A DNA stretch of 35,000 nucleotides from Faecalibacter bovis (GCF_017948305.1 NZ_CP072842.1:1-35000); one strand, 5' to 3'. Shown: positions 1-8,479, counted from the first letter of the stretch. Translations and numbers: made by a program. The notes: generated from the letters alone by a model not told the origin.

Positions 1-1428
1 ATGACAATAACAGCAAACTCTGTGTGGGAAAACTGTTTAAAATACATCAAAGACAACATTGCCGAAGATGCATTTAACACATGGTTTTTGCCTATACGAC
101 CTGCAAAAATAAATGGTAACATTTTAACTATACAAGTTCCTAGTAAATTCTTTTATGAGTGGCTTGAGGAACATTATATCAAAATTTTAAAGAGCGCCTT
201 ACAACGTGAGTTAGGTGGAGACGCTAAATTGGTATATAGTATACTTATGGATCAAAAAACGCAAGGACGTGATCCATATACTGTTCGTATCCCAAGTTCA
301 AATAAAGAAAAGCCTCAACCACAAGAAGTTGATGCACCGATTCCGATGGATAAAACGAGATTAATGAATCCGTTTGTTATCCCAGGTTTACAAAAATTAA
401 AGATTGACTCTCAACTAAATCCAAATTATACTTTTGATAATTTTATCGAAGGTGAATCGAATCGTTTAGCTCGTGCAGCAGGTCGTGCGATTGCAAAACG
501 TCCAGGTGGAACATCTTTCAACCCGCTATTTATATATGGTAGTGTTGGATTAGGAAAAACACACTTAGTACATGCTATTGGTTTAGAAGTTAAAGAACTT
601 CATCCAGATAAAACAGTATTGTACGTTTCAACCGAAAAATTTACACAACAGTTTATTGAAGCTGTTAAAAATAATAACCAAAACGATTTCATCCACTTTT
701 ATCAAATGATTGATGTATTAATCATGGATGATATTCAATTTTTATCTGGAAAAGCGAAAACACAAGAAGTTTTCTTCCATATTTTTAATCATTTACACCA
801 AAGAGGTAATCAGATTATTTTAACATCTGATAAATCTCCGGCTGATATTCAAGATATGGAACAACGTTTAATTTCTCGTTTCAAATGGGGATTATCAGCA
901 GATTTACAAAATCCTGATTATAATACTCGTTTACATATTTTAAAACAAAAATTAGAGAAAGACGGAATTATTTTCCCAGATGAAGTAATGGATTATATTG
1001 CTCAGAATATTGATACCAATGTTCGTGAGTTAGAAGGTTCATTAAATTCAATCATCGCTCAAGCTACTTTAAACAAAAGAGAAATTACTTTAGAATTAAC
1101 AGCGCGTACGTTATCTAAATTAGTACAAACTGCTCGTAAAGAAATCTCTATCGAATACATTCAAAAAACAGTTTGCGAGTATTTTAAAGTTTCTATTGAC
1201 GACATTCAATCGAAAACTCGTAAACGTGATGTTGTACAAGCTAGACAATTAGCGATGTATTTCGCAAAACAATATACAAAAGCATCTTTAGCAAGTATCG
1301 GATCGCAAATTGGTAAAAGAGATCACGCAACTGTTTTACATGCTTGTAAAACAGTTAAAAACTTACAAGAAACAGATAAAGCATTTAGAGGATATATAGA
1401 AGATATCTCTCGTAAAATTGCGGATTAA
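1..1428 (+). CDS. dnaA: Chromosomal replication initiator protein DnaA
   Basis: The product (475 aa) is the AAA+ ATPase that binds DnaA boxes and opens the origin. An N-terminal interaction domain (about 1-85) is followed by a short linker. The ATPase core has Walker A at about 180-188 (GSVGLGKTH) and Walker B at 240-246 (LIMDDIQ). The C-terminal helix-turn-helix carries the DnaA signature RDHATV at 440-445. The length is normal for the family. The ATG is base 1 of the window, so the promoter and any upstream origin cannot be seen. A phosphatase and a methyltransferase follow on the same strand after 24 and 8 bp, so they are probably co-transcribed. Confidence 0.98.
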   Translation: MTITANSVWENCLKYIKDNIAEDAFNTWFLPIRPAKINGNILTIQVPSKFFYEWLEEHYIKILKSALQRELGGDAKLVYSILMDQKTQGRDPYTVRIPSSNKEKPQPQEVDAPIPMDKTRLMNPFVIPGLQKLKIDSQLNPNYTFDNFIEGESNRLARAAGRAIAKRPGGTSFNPLFIYGSVGLGKTHLVHAIGLEVKELHPDKTVLYVSTEKFTQQFIEAVKNNNQNDFIHFYQMIDVLIMDDIQFLSGKAKTQEVFFHIFNHLHQRGNQIILTSDKSPADIQDMEQRLISRFKWGLSADLQNPDYNTRLHILKQKLEKDGIIFPDEVMDYIAQNIDTNVRELEGSLNSIIAQATLNKREITLELTARTLSKLVQTARKEISIEYIQKTVCEYFKVSIDDIQSKTRKRDVVQARQLAMYFAKQYTKASLASIGSQIGKRDHATVLHACKTVKNLQETDKAFRGYIEDISRKIAD

Positions 1429-1452
1429 TCTTTGTTCTAAATAGCTCATACA

Positions 1453-1899
1453 ATGAAAATATTAATGGTTTGCTTAGGTAACATTTGCCGTTCACCTTTA
1501 GCAGAAGGTATTTTACAAGCAAAAGTTGGAGACAATCATATAGTAGATTCAGCTGGAACTGGAAATTGGCATGTTGGTGAACAACCAGATCGTAGATCTA
1601 TCGCTGTGGCTAAAAAATATGGTGTGGATATATCGGACCAACGAGCAATGCATTTTAATCCAATTTTCTTTGAAGAGTTTGATTTGATTTTTGCGATGGA
1701 TAAACAAAATTCTATCGATTTGCAGCAATTAGCTCGAACAGAAGAAGAACGTAATAAAATCAAATTAATTTTGAAAGAAGGTTTGGGCGTAGCGCAAAAT
1801 GTACCTGATCCTTACTACGAAAAAGATGAGGCTTTTGACCACGTATATCAATTATTAGATAAAGCAACTGATGGCCTTATCGAAAAATACAATTTATAA
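1453..1899 (+). CDS. Low-molecular-weight protein-tyrosine phosphatase
   Basis: This 148-aa cytoplasmic enzyme hydrolyses phosphotyrosine through a cysteinyl-phosphate intermediate. The P-loop CX5R lies at the extreme N-terminus (CLGNICRS, Cys7 and Arg13), and the general-acid motif DPYY is near residue 119, as in the LMW-PTP family. Length is typical. It starts 24 bp after dnaA and ends 8 bp before the methyltransferase gene, so the three probably form one transcript. The substrate cannot be read from sequence. No tyrosine kinase or exopolysaccharide cluster lies nearby, so a capsule role is not supported here. Confidence 0.93.
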   Translation: MKILMVCLGNICRSPLAEGILQAKVGDNHIVDSAGTGNWHVGEQPDRRSIAVAKKYGVDISDQRAMHFNPIFFEEFDLIFAMDKQNSIDLQQLARTEEERNKIKLILKEGLGVAQNVPDPYYEKDEAFDHVYQLLDKATDGLIEKYNL

Positions 1900-1907
1900 T
1901 ATCTATA

Positions 1908-2615
1908 ATGACAACTGCTAAAGTTTATCTTATCCCAAGTTTATTGGGAGAGAGTCCATATAACAGAGTTTTACCTGAATTTAACTTAGAAGTTATTCGA
2001 TCGATCAACACTTTTGTGGTTGAAAACGAAAAATCTGCTCGAAAATTCATCAAACAAGTTTGTCCTGAAAAAGTTCAAGCTGATTTAGATCTATATATTT
2101 TAGACAAAGATACAGACGCACAAGAATTATTTGAATTGGTTAAATTATTAGACCAAGGAAAAACAATTGGAATTATCTCTGAAGCTGGTTTACCAGCTGT
2201 GGCAGATCCAGGTTCACAATTAGTTAAAGTTGCGCAAGACAAAAAAATTCAAGTGGTTCCTTTAGTAGGACCATCATCTATTTTGATGGCTTTAATGGCT
2301 TCTGGAATGAATGGTCAAAACTTTGCTTTTCATGGTTATTTACCAATTGAAAAAAACGAGCGTAAAAAACGTTTAGGACAATTGGAAGCCGAAAGTTCGA
2401 AAACTGGAATTGCTCAAATCTTTATGGAAACACCATATAGAAATAATCAGATGATAGATGATTTAACGAAAATCTTACGCGCTGATACTAAAATATGTGT
2501 GGCTTGTGATATTACTTTAGAAACAGAAGACATCAGAACACGATCAATCAAAGACTGGAAAAAAGAAGATTATGATTTTCATAAACGTCCAGCTATATAC
2601 GTCATGCAAGCCTAA
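1908..2615 (+). CDS. SAM-dependent methyltransferase of the RsmI/tetrapyrrole-methylase fold
   Basis: The 235-aa protein resembles RsmI, which 2'-O-methylates C1402 of 16S rRNA. Landmarks are the glycine-rich stretch IISEAGLPAVADPGS (about residues 89-103), the VGPSSILMALMASG segment and the FHGYLP motif. The N-terminus (VYLIPSLLGE) departs from the usual RsmI opening, so this is the shorter Bacteroidota paralogue rather than a certain RsmI. Its rRNA substrate is inferred from the family. It follows the phosphatase gene by 8 bp. Its TAA overlaps the TAG of the convergent gene downstream, leaving no room for a terminator between them. Confidence 0.85.
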   Translation: MTTAKVYLIPSLLGESPYNRVLPEFNLEVIRSINTFVVENEKSARKFIKQVCPEKVQADLDLYILDKDTDAQELFELVKLLDQGKTIGIISEAGLPAVADPGSQLVKVAQDKKIQVVPLVGPSSILMALMASGMNGQNFAFHGYLPIEKNERKKRLGQLEAESSKTGIAQIFMETPYRNNQMIDDLTKILRADTKICVACDITLETEDIRTRSIKDWKKEDYDFHKRPAIYVMQA

Positions 2616-3256
2616 TTGATAGAATCTTTACTATCAACTAAAACATCAGGTTGACGATCTTTAGAAAAATCAAGAACAGCTTTAATATTTGCAAAAACCT
2701 CTCTGAATTTATGTTCATTGAGGTTTTTATATTTTGATCGATCCGCATTATATCCAATACAATCTACCCCCATCATTTTACCTAAAAAAGTTGCTCGAGT
2801 TAAATGAAAATTTTGAGTAATGTAAATCACTTTATCAAACTGAAAGATATTTTTTACCCTATAAACTGTACTATAAGTATCTAAACCACCTGCATCGATG
2901 TAAGTATTTTCAATCGGAACGCCATTATCCAAAATGTATTGCTCCATCACATCAATTTCATTAAAATTATGATTTAATCGTTCACCAGATAATATAATTA
3001 TATTAATCTTATCCGAATAGTATAAATCCAAAGCCGTGTCTAACCTATCTTTTAAATAAGTTCCAGGAGTTCCGTCCGGATTTAATTTTGCACCATACAC
3101 TACTCCTACTCTATATTTAGATGGAATATCAAATTTATCTTGAAAAATAAATCGTGAAGTATAGGCTTGTAAGCAGATAAGAAATACAAGAAGAGACAAT
3201 GTACCTATTATAAATAGTGCTGTAACTCTTGTAATTATAAATTTTCCTATTCGCAT
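2612..3256 (-). CDS. SanA/YdcF/ElyC-family (DUF218) membrane-anchored protein
   Basis: The protein has 214 aa. A single N-terminal membrane helix (about 8-30, FIITRVTALFIIGTLSLLVF) is followed by a DUF218 domain with VVYGAKLNPDGTPG, IIILSGE and YITQNFHLTRA segments, as in SanA and YdcF. SanA-type proteins affect envelope barrier function and vancomycin exclusion in enterobacteria. The biochemical activity is not established, and here the role is inferred. It is convergent with the methyltransferase gene, with stop codons overlapping by 3 bases. A CATCTTTG sequence at 3279-3286 (minus strand), 22 bp before the ATG, is one mismatch from the Bacteroidota -7 box and may be its promoter. Confidence 0.85.
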   Translation of the reverse strand: MRIGKFIITRVTALFIIGTLSLLVFLICLQAYTSRFIFQDKFDIPSKYRVGVVYGAKLNPDGTPGTYLKDRLDTALDLYYSDKINIIILSGERLNHNFNEIDVMEQYILDNGVPIENTYIDAGGLDTYSTVYRVKNIFQFDKVIYITQNFHLTRATFLGKMMGVDCIGYNADRSKYKNLNEHKFREVFANIKAVLDFSKDRQPDVLVDSKDSIN

Positions 3257-3356
3257 TTAACTGTTTAACTAACTTGTACAAAGATGTATGATATGATTTT
3301 AAATCAAAAAAATTAAATGCTAATTTTATACTAAATTTATAGACTTTTAAAATAGA

Positions 3357-4148
3357 ATGAATAAGATAGATTTAAGAACAGTTACTGTAGAGCGTTATTT
3401 ACAGGCTTTAAGAGAAGGTGGATCGCTTCCTGCATTAGCTGATGCTGATGATGGTTTTAAATATGTTTTAAAATTTAAAGGAGCTGGACACGGACCTCGT
3501 ATGTTAATTTCTGAATTATTAGGTGGTGAAATTGCTCGTAAATTAGGTTTTAAAGTGCCTGAATTAGTTTTTGCTTCATTGGATGTTGATTTTGGAAGAA
3601 CTGAAGCTGATGAGGAAATTCAGGATTTGTTAAAATTTAGTGAAGGAACAAATTTAGCTTTACATTTTTTATCCGGAGCAATCAATTACGATCCAGCGGT
3701 AATGACAATTGATGACAAATTAGCTTCGCAAATCGTTTGGTTAGATGCTTTTATAACCAATGTAGACCGTACCTATCGCAATACAAATATGTTGATGTGG
3801 AATAAAGAATTATGGTTAATTGATCATGGTGCTGCTTATTATTTTCATCATTCTTGGGATAATTGGGAAGCTTCTGCTAAAACAAAATTCCCACAAATTA
3901 AAGATCATGTTTTACTAAGAAATGCAACGAAACTTGAAGAAGTTGATGCTGAATTTAAAGCAATTTTAACGTGTGATTTTGTTGATGAATTAGTGGATTT
4001 AATTCCTGATGAATGGTTAGAAACAGAAGCTTATCACATGACTGAAGATCAAATGCGTTCGATATACAAAACGTTTATCAAAATAAGATTAGAAAACTCT
4101 ATTAACTTTATAAATGAAGCCAACGATGCAAGAAAAAATCTTATATGA
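3357..4148 (+). CDS. HipA-like kinase family protein
   Basis: The 263-aa protein resembles the compact HipA-like kinases (HipA_2 type). Visible kinase features are an N-terminal YVLKFKG strand with Lys39 as the likely ATP-binding lysine, a catalytic loop with Asp137, Arg138, Asn142 and Asn144 (NVDRTYRNTN), and a metal-binding IDHG at 155-158 in the position of DFG. It is much shorter than full-length HipA, and there is no HipB-type antitoxin beside it. Its last 23 bases overlap the DUF3037 gene, which implies translational coupling. A TAAATTTA at 3332-3339, 17 bp before the ATG, is one base from the -7 consensus. The target is unknown, and calling it a toxin would go beyond the evidence. Confidence 0.85.
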   Translation: MNKIDLRTVTVERYLQALREGGSLPALADADDGFKYVLKFKGAGHGPRMLISELLGGEIARKLGFKVPELVFASLDVDFGRTEADEEIQDLLKFSEGTNLALHFLSGAINYDPAVMTIDDKLASQIVWLDAFITNVDRTYRNTNMLMWNKELWLIDHGAAYYFHHSWDNWEASAKTKFPQIKDHVLLRNATKLEEVDAEFKAILTCDFVDELVDLIPDEWLETEAYHMTEDQMRSIYKTFIKIRLENSINFINEANDARKNLI

Positions 4149-4509
4149 GTATTCAATCATTCGCTTTGTTCCTAAGGTAGAGCGAGAAGAATTTATAAAT
4201 GTTGGTGTGATTATTTTTTCGAAGCGTGAAAATTATTTAAAAGTCAAATACTTTATCAATGATCAGCGAATTAATGCCTTTGCTCATGATTTTGATTTGA
4301 GTTTTATAGATTCCAATCTAAAAGCATTAAGTCAAATTGCGGAAGGTTCTAATCCTTTTTCTGATGTTTCTAAATTTGAAATTCACGAACGTTTTCGTTG
4401 GTTAACTGCCGTTAGAAGTTCTTGTATCCAAACCTCTCGTCCGCATCCAGGAAAAACTTTTAATCTTGATCGTAAACTTGACGAATTATATAAAGAACAC
4501 GTTGTTTAA
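4126..4509 (+). CDS. DUF3037 family protein
   Basis: This small protein (127 aa) belongs to the uncharacterised DUF3037 family, recognised by its N-terminal block EYSIIRFVPKVEREEF followed by INVGVIIF. An upstream ATG at 4114 would add four residues. The ATG at 4126 is preferred because it gives the usual MxEKxLYEYSIIR opening and reduces overlap with the kinase gene. The 23-base overlap with that gene suggests the two products are made together, and HipA-like kinases are often found next to DUF3037 genes. There is no signal peptide or membrane helix. The function is unknown. A kinase substrate or regulatory partner is only a guess. Confidence 0.83.
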   Translation: MQEKILYEYSIIRFVPKVEREEFINVGVIIFSKRENYLKVKYFINDQRINAFAHDFDLSFIDSNLKALSQIAEGSNPFSDVSKFEIHERFRWLTAVRSSCIQTSRPHPGKTFNLDRKLDELYKEHVV

Positions 4510-4588
4510 AATTTTAACTATTTATATTTCAATTAATTAAATTTTATTTCTTAACTTTATAAAACAGAACAATTAATATTTTATCGCC

Positions 4589-4915
4589 ATGAGTACATTA
4601 AGAAACAGAGTTCAGTTAATTGGACACGTAGGACAAGATCCAGAAATAAAAATTTTAGAAAACAACAAGAAATTAGCTCGATTGAGTTTAGCGACAAACG
4701 AAAGCTATTCCAATGCTAAAGGTGAAAAAGTAGAACAAACTACTTGGCATAATTTAGTCGTTTGGGGTAATTTGTCTAGTATCGTTGAGCAGCACGTTAC
4801 AAAAGGGAAGCAAATCGCTGTCGAAGGAAAATTGTCTTATAACGATTTTACAACGAAAGAAGGTATTGTGAAACATGTAGCTGAGATAGTCGTAGAAGAA
4901 ATTGTATTGTTGTGA
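4589..4915 (+). CDS. ssb: Short single-stranded DNA-binding protein
   Basis: The 108-aa protein is a single OB fold of the SSB family: MSTLRNRVQLIGHVGQDPE at the start, then LARLSLATNESY, the WHNLVVWGN strand and GKQIAVEGKLSYNDF. It stops right after the OB fold (EIVVEEIVLL) and lacks both the disordered linker and the acidic DDDIPF-type tip through which canonical SSB recruits repair proteins. It is therefore likely a secondary paralogue, with the main SSB encoded elsewhere. A near-consensus -7 box (TAACTTTA, 4552-4559) lies 29 bp upstream. A strong hairpin terminator follows at 4924. Confidence 0.88.
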   Translation: MSTLRNRVQLIGHVGQDPEIKILENNKKLARLSLATNESYSNAKGEKVEQTTWHNLVVWGNLSSIVEQHVTKGKQIAVEGKLSYNDFTTKEGIVKHVAEIVVEEIVLL

Positions 4916-4923
4916 TCTAAAAG

Positions 4924-4953
4924 GAAATGGGAACCCAACGGTTCCCATTTCTT
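4924..4953. terminator. Bidirectional intrinsic terminator, ssb / sufS
   Basis: A perfect 12-bp inverted repeat (4924-4935 with 4940-4951) encloses a 4-base loop (CAAC) and sits between two convergent genes. It is T-rich downstream on the plus strand, and its minus-strand exit reads TTTCCTTTT-like. It probably ends both the ssb and sufS transcripts. Confidence 0.8.
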
Positions 4954-4975
4954 ATTATTTAAAATAGTTTTATTC

Positions 4976-6199
4976 TTATCCTAACATTCGGATGGCTGTT
5001 TTTAAGCCATCGATAAAGATATCTACTTCTTCTTTGGTATTGTAGATACCAAAAGAAGCGCGAACTGTTCCTGGAATCCCAAAATGGTGCATAATTGGCT
5101 GTGCACAATGATGACCTGTACGAACAGCAATTCCTTTTTTGTCTAAGATCATTCCGACATCAGAAGAGTGAACTCCATCTAATTTTAAATTGAAAGAAAC
5201 TGCTCCTGCGTGTTTTGCATCTTTTGCATATATTTCAACTTCTTCAAATTCAGATAAACGCTCGATTGTATATTCAACTAATTCGTCTTCGTAAGCGTGA
5301 ATCGCATCAATACCGATTTCATTGATAAAATCCACAGCAGCTCCTAAACCAATAATTCCAGCAACATCAGGCGTACCTGCTTCGAATTTGAATGGTAAAC
5401 AAGCGTATGTAGAAACTTCCATCGTTACATCTTTAATCATCTCTCCTCCTCCGTGGAAGGGTGGTAATTGATTTAAGATTTCTTCTTTTCCATATAAAAT
5501 TCCGATTCCAGTTGGTCCGTACATTTTATGTCCAGAAAATGCTAAGAAATCAGCATCTAAAGCTTGAACATCAATTTTTGTATGCGGAACCGATTGCGCT
5601 CCATCAATTAAAACCCAAGCACCTTTAGCATGTGCTTTTTCGATAATTGTTTCAATTGGATTAACAACTCCTAACGCATTCGATACTTGATTTACACAAA
5701 CTAATTTCGTTTTATCCGTCAATAAATCATCTAATTTATCAATGTCTAAAGTTCCTTCAGCTGTTAATGGAATGTATTTTAATTTTGCTCCAGTTCTTTG
5801 CGTTACCAATTGCCAAGGCACAATATTCGAGTGATGTTCAATTTCTGTAATGATAATCTCGTCATCAGCCGTTAATAATTGTCCAATTGTATTGGCTACT
5901 AAATTGATTGATTCTGTTGTTCCACGTGTGAAAATTACCTCGTGATCGTGTTTCGCATTGATAAATGCTTGAATCTTACGACGAGATTCTTCCATTAAAT
6001 CCGTTGCTTCTTGACTTAACGTATGAATTCCACGGTGAACATTGGCATTGTATTTTTCGTAATATTCGTTTAAAATATCTAATACAACTTTAGGCTTTTG
6101 AGAAGTTGCTCCGTTATCAAAATAAACTAATGGTTTCCCGTTAACTTCACGATTTAAAATAGGGAATTGACTTCTTATATATTGAATATCTAATGACAT
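4976..6199 (-). CDS. sufS: SufS-type cysteine desulfurase
   Basis: This PLP-dependent enzyme (407 aa) releases sulfur from cysteine and passes it as persulfide to the Suf scaffold. The PLP lysine is in FSGHK (Lys225), and the persulfide cysteine is in TGHHCAQP (Cys365), typical of group II SufS. The ATG at 6199 is chosen because it gives the family start MSLDIQYIRSQFPIL. The longer TTG start at 6223 is part of an apparent -7 promoter box (TAACTTTG, 6221-6228) and should not be translated. It is the last gene of the suf cluster but is separated from sufD by a terminator-like hairpin, so it may be expressed independently. No SufE or SufU gene is seen here. Confidence 0.96.
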   Translation of the reverse strand: MSLDIQYIRSQFPILNREVNGKPLVYFDNGATSQKPKVVLDILNEYYEKYNANVHRGIHTLSQEATDLMEESRRKIQAFINAKHDHEVIFTRGTTESINLVANTIGQLLTADDEIIITEIEHHSNIVPWQLVTQRTGAKLKYIPLTAEGTLDIDKLDDLLTDKTKLVCVNQVSNALGVVNPIETIIEKAHAKGAWVLIDGAQSVPHTKIDVQALDADFLAFSGHKMYGPTGIGILYGKEEILNQLPPFHGGGEMIKDVTMEVSTYACLPFKFEAGTPDVAGIIGLGAAVDFINEIGIDAIHAYEDELVEYTIERLSEFEEVEIYAKDAKHAGAVSFNLKLDGVHSSDVGMILDKKGIAVRTGHHCAQPIMHHFGIPGTVRASFGIYNTKEEVDIFIDGLKTAIRMLG

Positions 6200-6220
6200 T
6201 TCTGTTACTTTTTGATGGTT

Positions 6221-6228
6221 CAAAGTTA
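6221..6228 (-). promoter_or_regulatory. Predicted -7 promoter box of sufS
   Basis: TAACTTTG matches the Bacteroidota TAnnTTTG element exactly. It is 21 bp before the sufS ATG and lies after a hairpin terminator. No clear TTG is seen at -33. Confidence 0.6.
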
Positions 6229-6240
6229 CTCGATTTAGTC

Positions 6241-6281
6241 TAAATAAAAAAGTAAGTATCCAAGAACTGAATACTTACTTT
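6241..6281 (-). terminator. Terminator-like hairpin between sufD and sufS
   Basis: A perfect 11-bp inverted repeat (6249-6259 with 6271-6281) has an 11-base loop. On the minus strand it is followed by a T-rich tract (6250-6241), so it has the form of an intrinsic terminator or attenuator acting on transcripts leaving sufD. Confidence 0.6.
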
Positions 6282-6324
6282 ATATTTTAAATGATAAGTT
6301 TACTTGAAACTTAAAACTCTTTTA

Positions 6325-7644
6325 TTAATTCAATTCGAAATCAATATCCACACCTAATTTAGCTGCGATCATGTGATTCACTACATTTTGAATTTCCTCA
6401 ATTTCTACACGTTGTAAAGCATCCGATGCGAAAGCATATAATAATAAAGCTTTAGCTTCTTTCTTAGGAATACCACGTTGTTGCATGTAGAATAATGAAT
6501 CTTCTGCTAATTGACCAACTGTACATCCGTGAGAACATTTTACGTCATCTGCAAAAATCTCTAACTGAGGTTTAGTGTTGATCGAAGCTGAATCAGATAA
6601 TAAAACGTTGTTATTTTGTTGGAACGCATTTAATTTCTGAGCTTCTTTGTGAACGAAAATTTTTCCGTTGAAAACACCTTCAGATTTTCCGTCATAAATT
6701 CCTTTGTATAACTCGTGAGATTCACAGTTCGGGAAATTATGCTCAACAAATGTGTGGTGATCCACGTGTTGTTTATTCTCGATCATTGTAATTCCATCCA
6801 TTACCGAATTACAGTTTTCTCCGTTTTGGAAGAAATTTAAATTGTTACGAACAATTTTACCTCCGAATGAAAAAGTAAATACGTGCGCACGAGAATCGCG
6901 TTCTTGGTTGATGTATGTATTATCAATTAAAGAAACATTATCTGTATCGTTTTGGAATTTGTATAAGTATAAATCAGCGTTTTTACCCACGTTTACTTCC
7001 GTTAATGCATTCGTTAAGTTTGCAGTTTCGTTTAAAGTAACGTGTTTTTCGATGATTTGAACTTTCGCTTGATCTCCAATTACAACTAAATTTCTTGGTT
7101 GTAATAAAGCTTCTTGCGTATTTCCAGTTGCGATGTATAATACTTCAATCGGTTTTTCTACAATTTTGTTTTTAGCAACTTGCACGAAGAAACCTTCTGT
7201 TGCATACGCGTTATTTAAAGCGACGAAAGCTTCGTTTTTTAACGCAATTTTACCGTAGAATTGCTCTACAACTTCTTGGTAAGAAGCATCTACTAAAACC
7301 TCGCTTAAAGGCTTAATTGTAACTTCTTCTGAAGCGATAGAAGATAATGCTGCATCAAATTTACCGTTTACGAAAACAACTTTGTTCGAATCTAAGTTGT
7401 TTACAAATAAACCATTGATTGTTTCAGCATCAACAGTTGCTTCTTCAGCATTTAAAGTATAATCAACTTTAACTAAAGGTGCAACATTTGTATATTTCCA
7501 TTCTTCGTCTTTACGTTTTGGAAAACCTTCATTATTAAAGATTTCAATCGCTTCCTTACGTAATCCATCAACAGTTGGATTCGTTTGGTTCGCTTCTAAA
7601 AACGCATTATGACGAGAAACTAAATTTTCTTTTAAATCAATCAT
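6325..7644 (-). CDS. sufD: Fe-S cluster assembly scaffold subunit SufD
   Basis: SufD (439 aa) pairs with SufB and the ATPase SufC in the SufBC2D scaffold that builds Fe-S clusters. The family is recognised by the N-terminal FPKRKDEEWKYTN segment and the C-terminal beta-helix block with SHGCTVGQL, ending in FYMQQRGIPKKEAKALLLYAF, which parallels SufB. Length is normal for SufD. It starts 78 bp after sufC, a gap holding an AT-rich hairpin (7660-7704). It is followed by a terminator-like hairpin before sufS. The ATG at 7644 gives the usual acidic/amphipathic N-terminus. Confidence 0.95.
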   Translation of the reverse strand: MIDLKENLVSRHNAFLEANQTNPTVDGLRKEAIEIFNNEGFPKRKDEEWKYTNVAPLVKVDYTLNAEEATVDAETINGLFVNNLDSNKVVFVNGKFDAALSSIASEEVTIKPLSEVLVDASYQEVVEQFYGKIALKNEAFVALNNAYATEGFFVQVAKNKIVEKPIEVLYIATGNTQEALLQPRNLVVIGDQAKVQIIEKHVTLNETANLTNALTEVNVGKNADLYLYKFQNDTDNVSLIDNTYINQERDSRAHVFTFSFGGKIVRNNLNFFQNGENCNSVMDGITMIENKQHVDHHTFVEHNFPNCESHELYKGIYDGKSEGVFNGKIFVHKEAQKLNAFQQNNNVLLSDSASINTKPQLEIFADDVKCSHGCTVGQLAEDSLFYMQQRGIPKKEAKALLLYAFASDALQRVEIEEIQNVVNHMIAAKLGVDIDFELN

Positions 7645-7659
7645 TTTAGATATTGTATT

Positions 7660-7704
7660 AATGTATTATGTAAGAAGTAAAAAGTACTTTGTACTTAATA
7701 CATT
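7660..7704. repeat. AT-rich nested inverted repeat between sufC and sufD
   Basis: An inner 6-bp stem (AAGTAC 7682-7687 with GTACTT 7691-7696) lies within outer arms AATGTATTA (7660-7668) and TAATACATT (7696-7704), with 13 unpaired bases on one side. It lacks a T-tract, so it looks like an mRNA processing or stability element rather than a terminator. Function is not known. Confidence 0.4.
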
Positions 7705-7722
7705 TTACATTTTACAAAATGT

Positions 7723-8478
7723 TTAGATTCCTGCCTCTTCTTTAACCCAGTCGTAACCTTTTTCTTCTAATTCTAAAGCTAATTCTTTACCTCCAGATTT
7801 GATGATTTTTCCGTCCGCTAAAACGTGAACGAAATCAGGAACGATGTAGTCTAATAAACGTTGGTAGTGCGTAATTACTAAAACTCCGTTGTTTTCGTTT
7901 TTGAACGCGTTAACCCCTTCAGCAACGATACGTAAAGCATCAATATCTAAACCAGAATCAGTTTCATCTAAGATTGCTAATTTTGGGTTTAACATTAACA
8001 TTTGAAAAATTTCGTTACGTTTTTTCTCACCTCCAGAGAAACCTTCGTTTAAAGAACGAGATAAGAAATCTTTTTTGATTCCTAATAACTCAGCTTTCGC
8101 ACGAATTTCTTTTAACATTTCTGAAGCTCCCATTTCTTCTAAACCTTGCGCTTTACGCGTTTCGTTGATAGAAGTTTTGATGAAGTTTGTTACAGAAACA
8201 CCTGGAATTTCGATTGGGTATTGGAAAGACATGAAAATTCCTTTTTGAGCTCTCTCTTCTGGAGCTAACTCTAAAATTGATTCATCATCTAATTGAATAT
8301 CTCCTCCAGTTACTTCGTAATCTTCTCTACCTGTAATAACATTTGATAAAGTTGATTTACCAGCACCGTTAGGTCCCATGATTGCGTGAACCTCACCTGG
8401 ATTGATTTGTAAATTTAATCCTTTTAAAATTTCGCGCTCTTCGATTCGAGCGTGTAAGTCTTGTATATTTAATAACAT
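7723..8478 (-). CDS. sufC: Fe-S cluster assembly ATPase SufC
   Basis: SufC (251 aa) is the ABC-type ATPase that drives conformational change in the SufB-SufD scaffold. Walker A is GPNGAGKST (35-43), the ABC signature is FSGGEKKR (147-154), and Walker B is [12 protein letters not shown] (167-178), with the SufC-specific [12 protein letters not shown] wording. The HYQRLL switch region is present in the C-terminal third. There are no membrane segments, as expected for a soluble ATPase. Upstream in the transcript is the four-helix-bundle gene and its repeat array instead of sufB directly. The downstream neighbour is sufD. Confidence 0.97.
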   Translation of the reverse strand: MLLNIQDLHARIEEREILKGLNLQINPGEVHAIMGPNGAGKSTLSNVITGREDYEVTGGDIQLDDESILELAPEERAQKGIFMSFQYPIEIPGVSVTNFIKTSINETRKAQGLEEMGASEMLKEIRAKAELLGIKKDFLSRSLNEGFSGGEKKRNEIFQMLMLNPKLAILDETDSGLDIDALRIVAEGVNAFKNENNGVLVITHYQRLLDYIVPDFVHVLADGKIIKSGGKELALELEEKGYDWVKEEAGI

Positions 8479-8479
8479 T

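Noticed and set aside
1-1428. Replication origin inside or next to dnaA.
   Set aside because: The upstream intergenic region is outside the window, and no cluster of DnaA boxes was identified inside it.
1536-1763. Antisense frame within the phosphatase gene, and similar frames inside suf, prfC, TonB-like and SulP genes.
   Set aside because: They lie wholly within well-supported genes, have no family features and no promoter box, and are best read as shadows.
3357-4148. HipAB toxin-antitoxin module.
   Set aside because: No HipB-like helix-turn-helix gene is adjacent, and the kinase is a compact HipA-like form.
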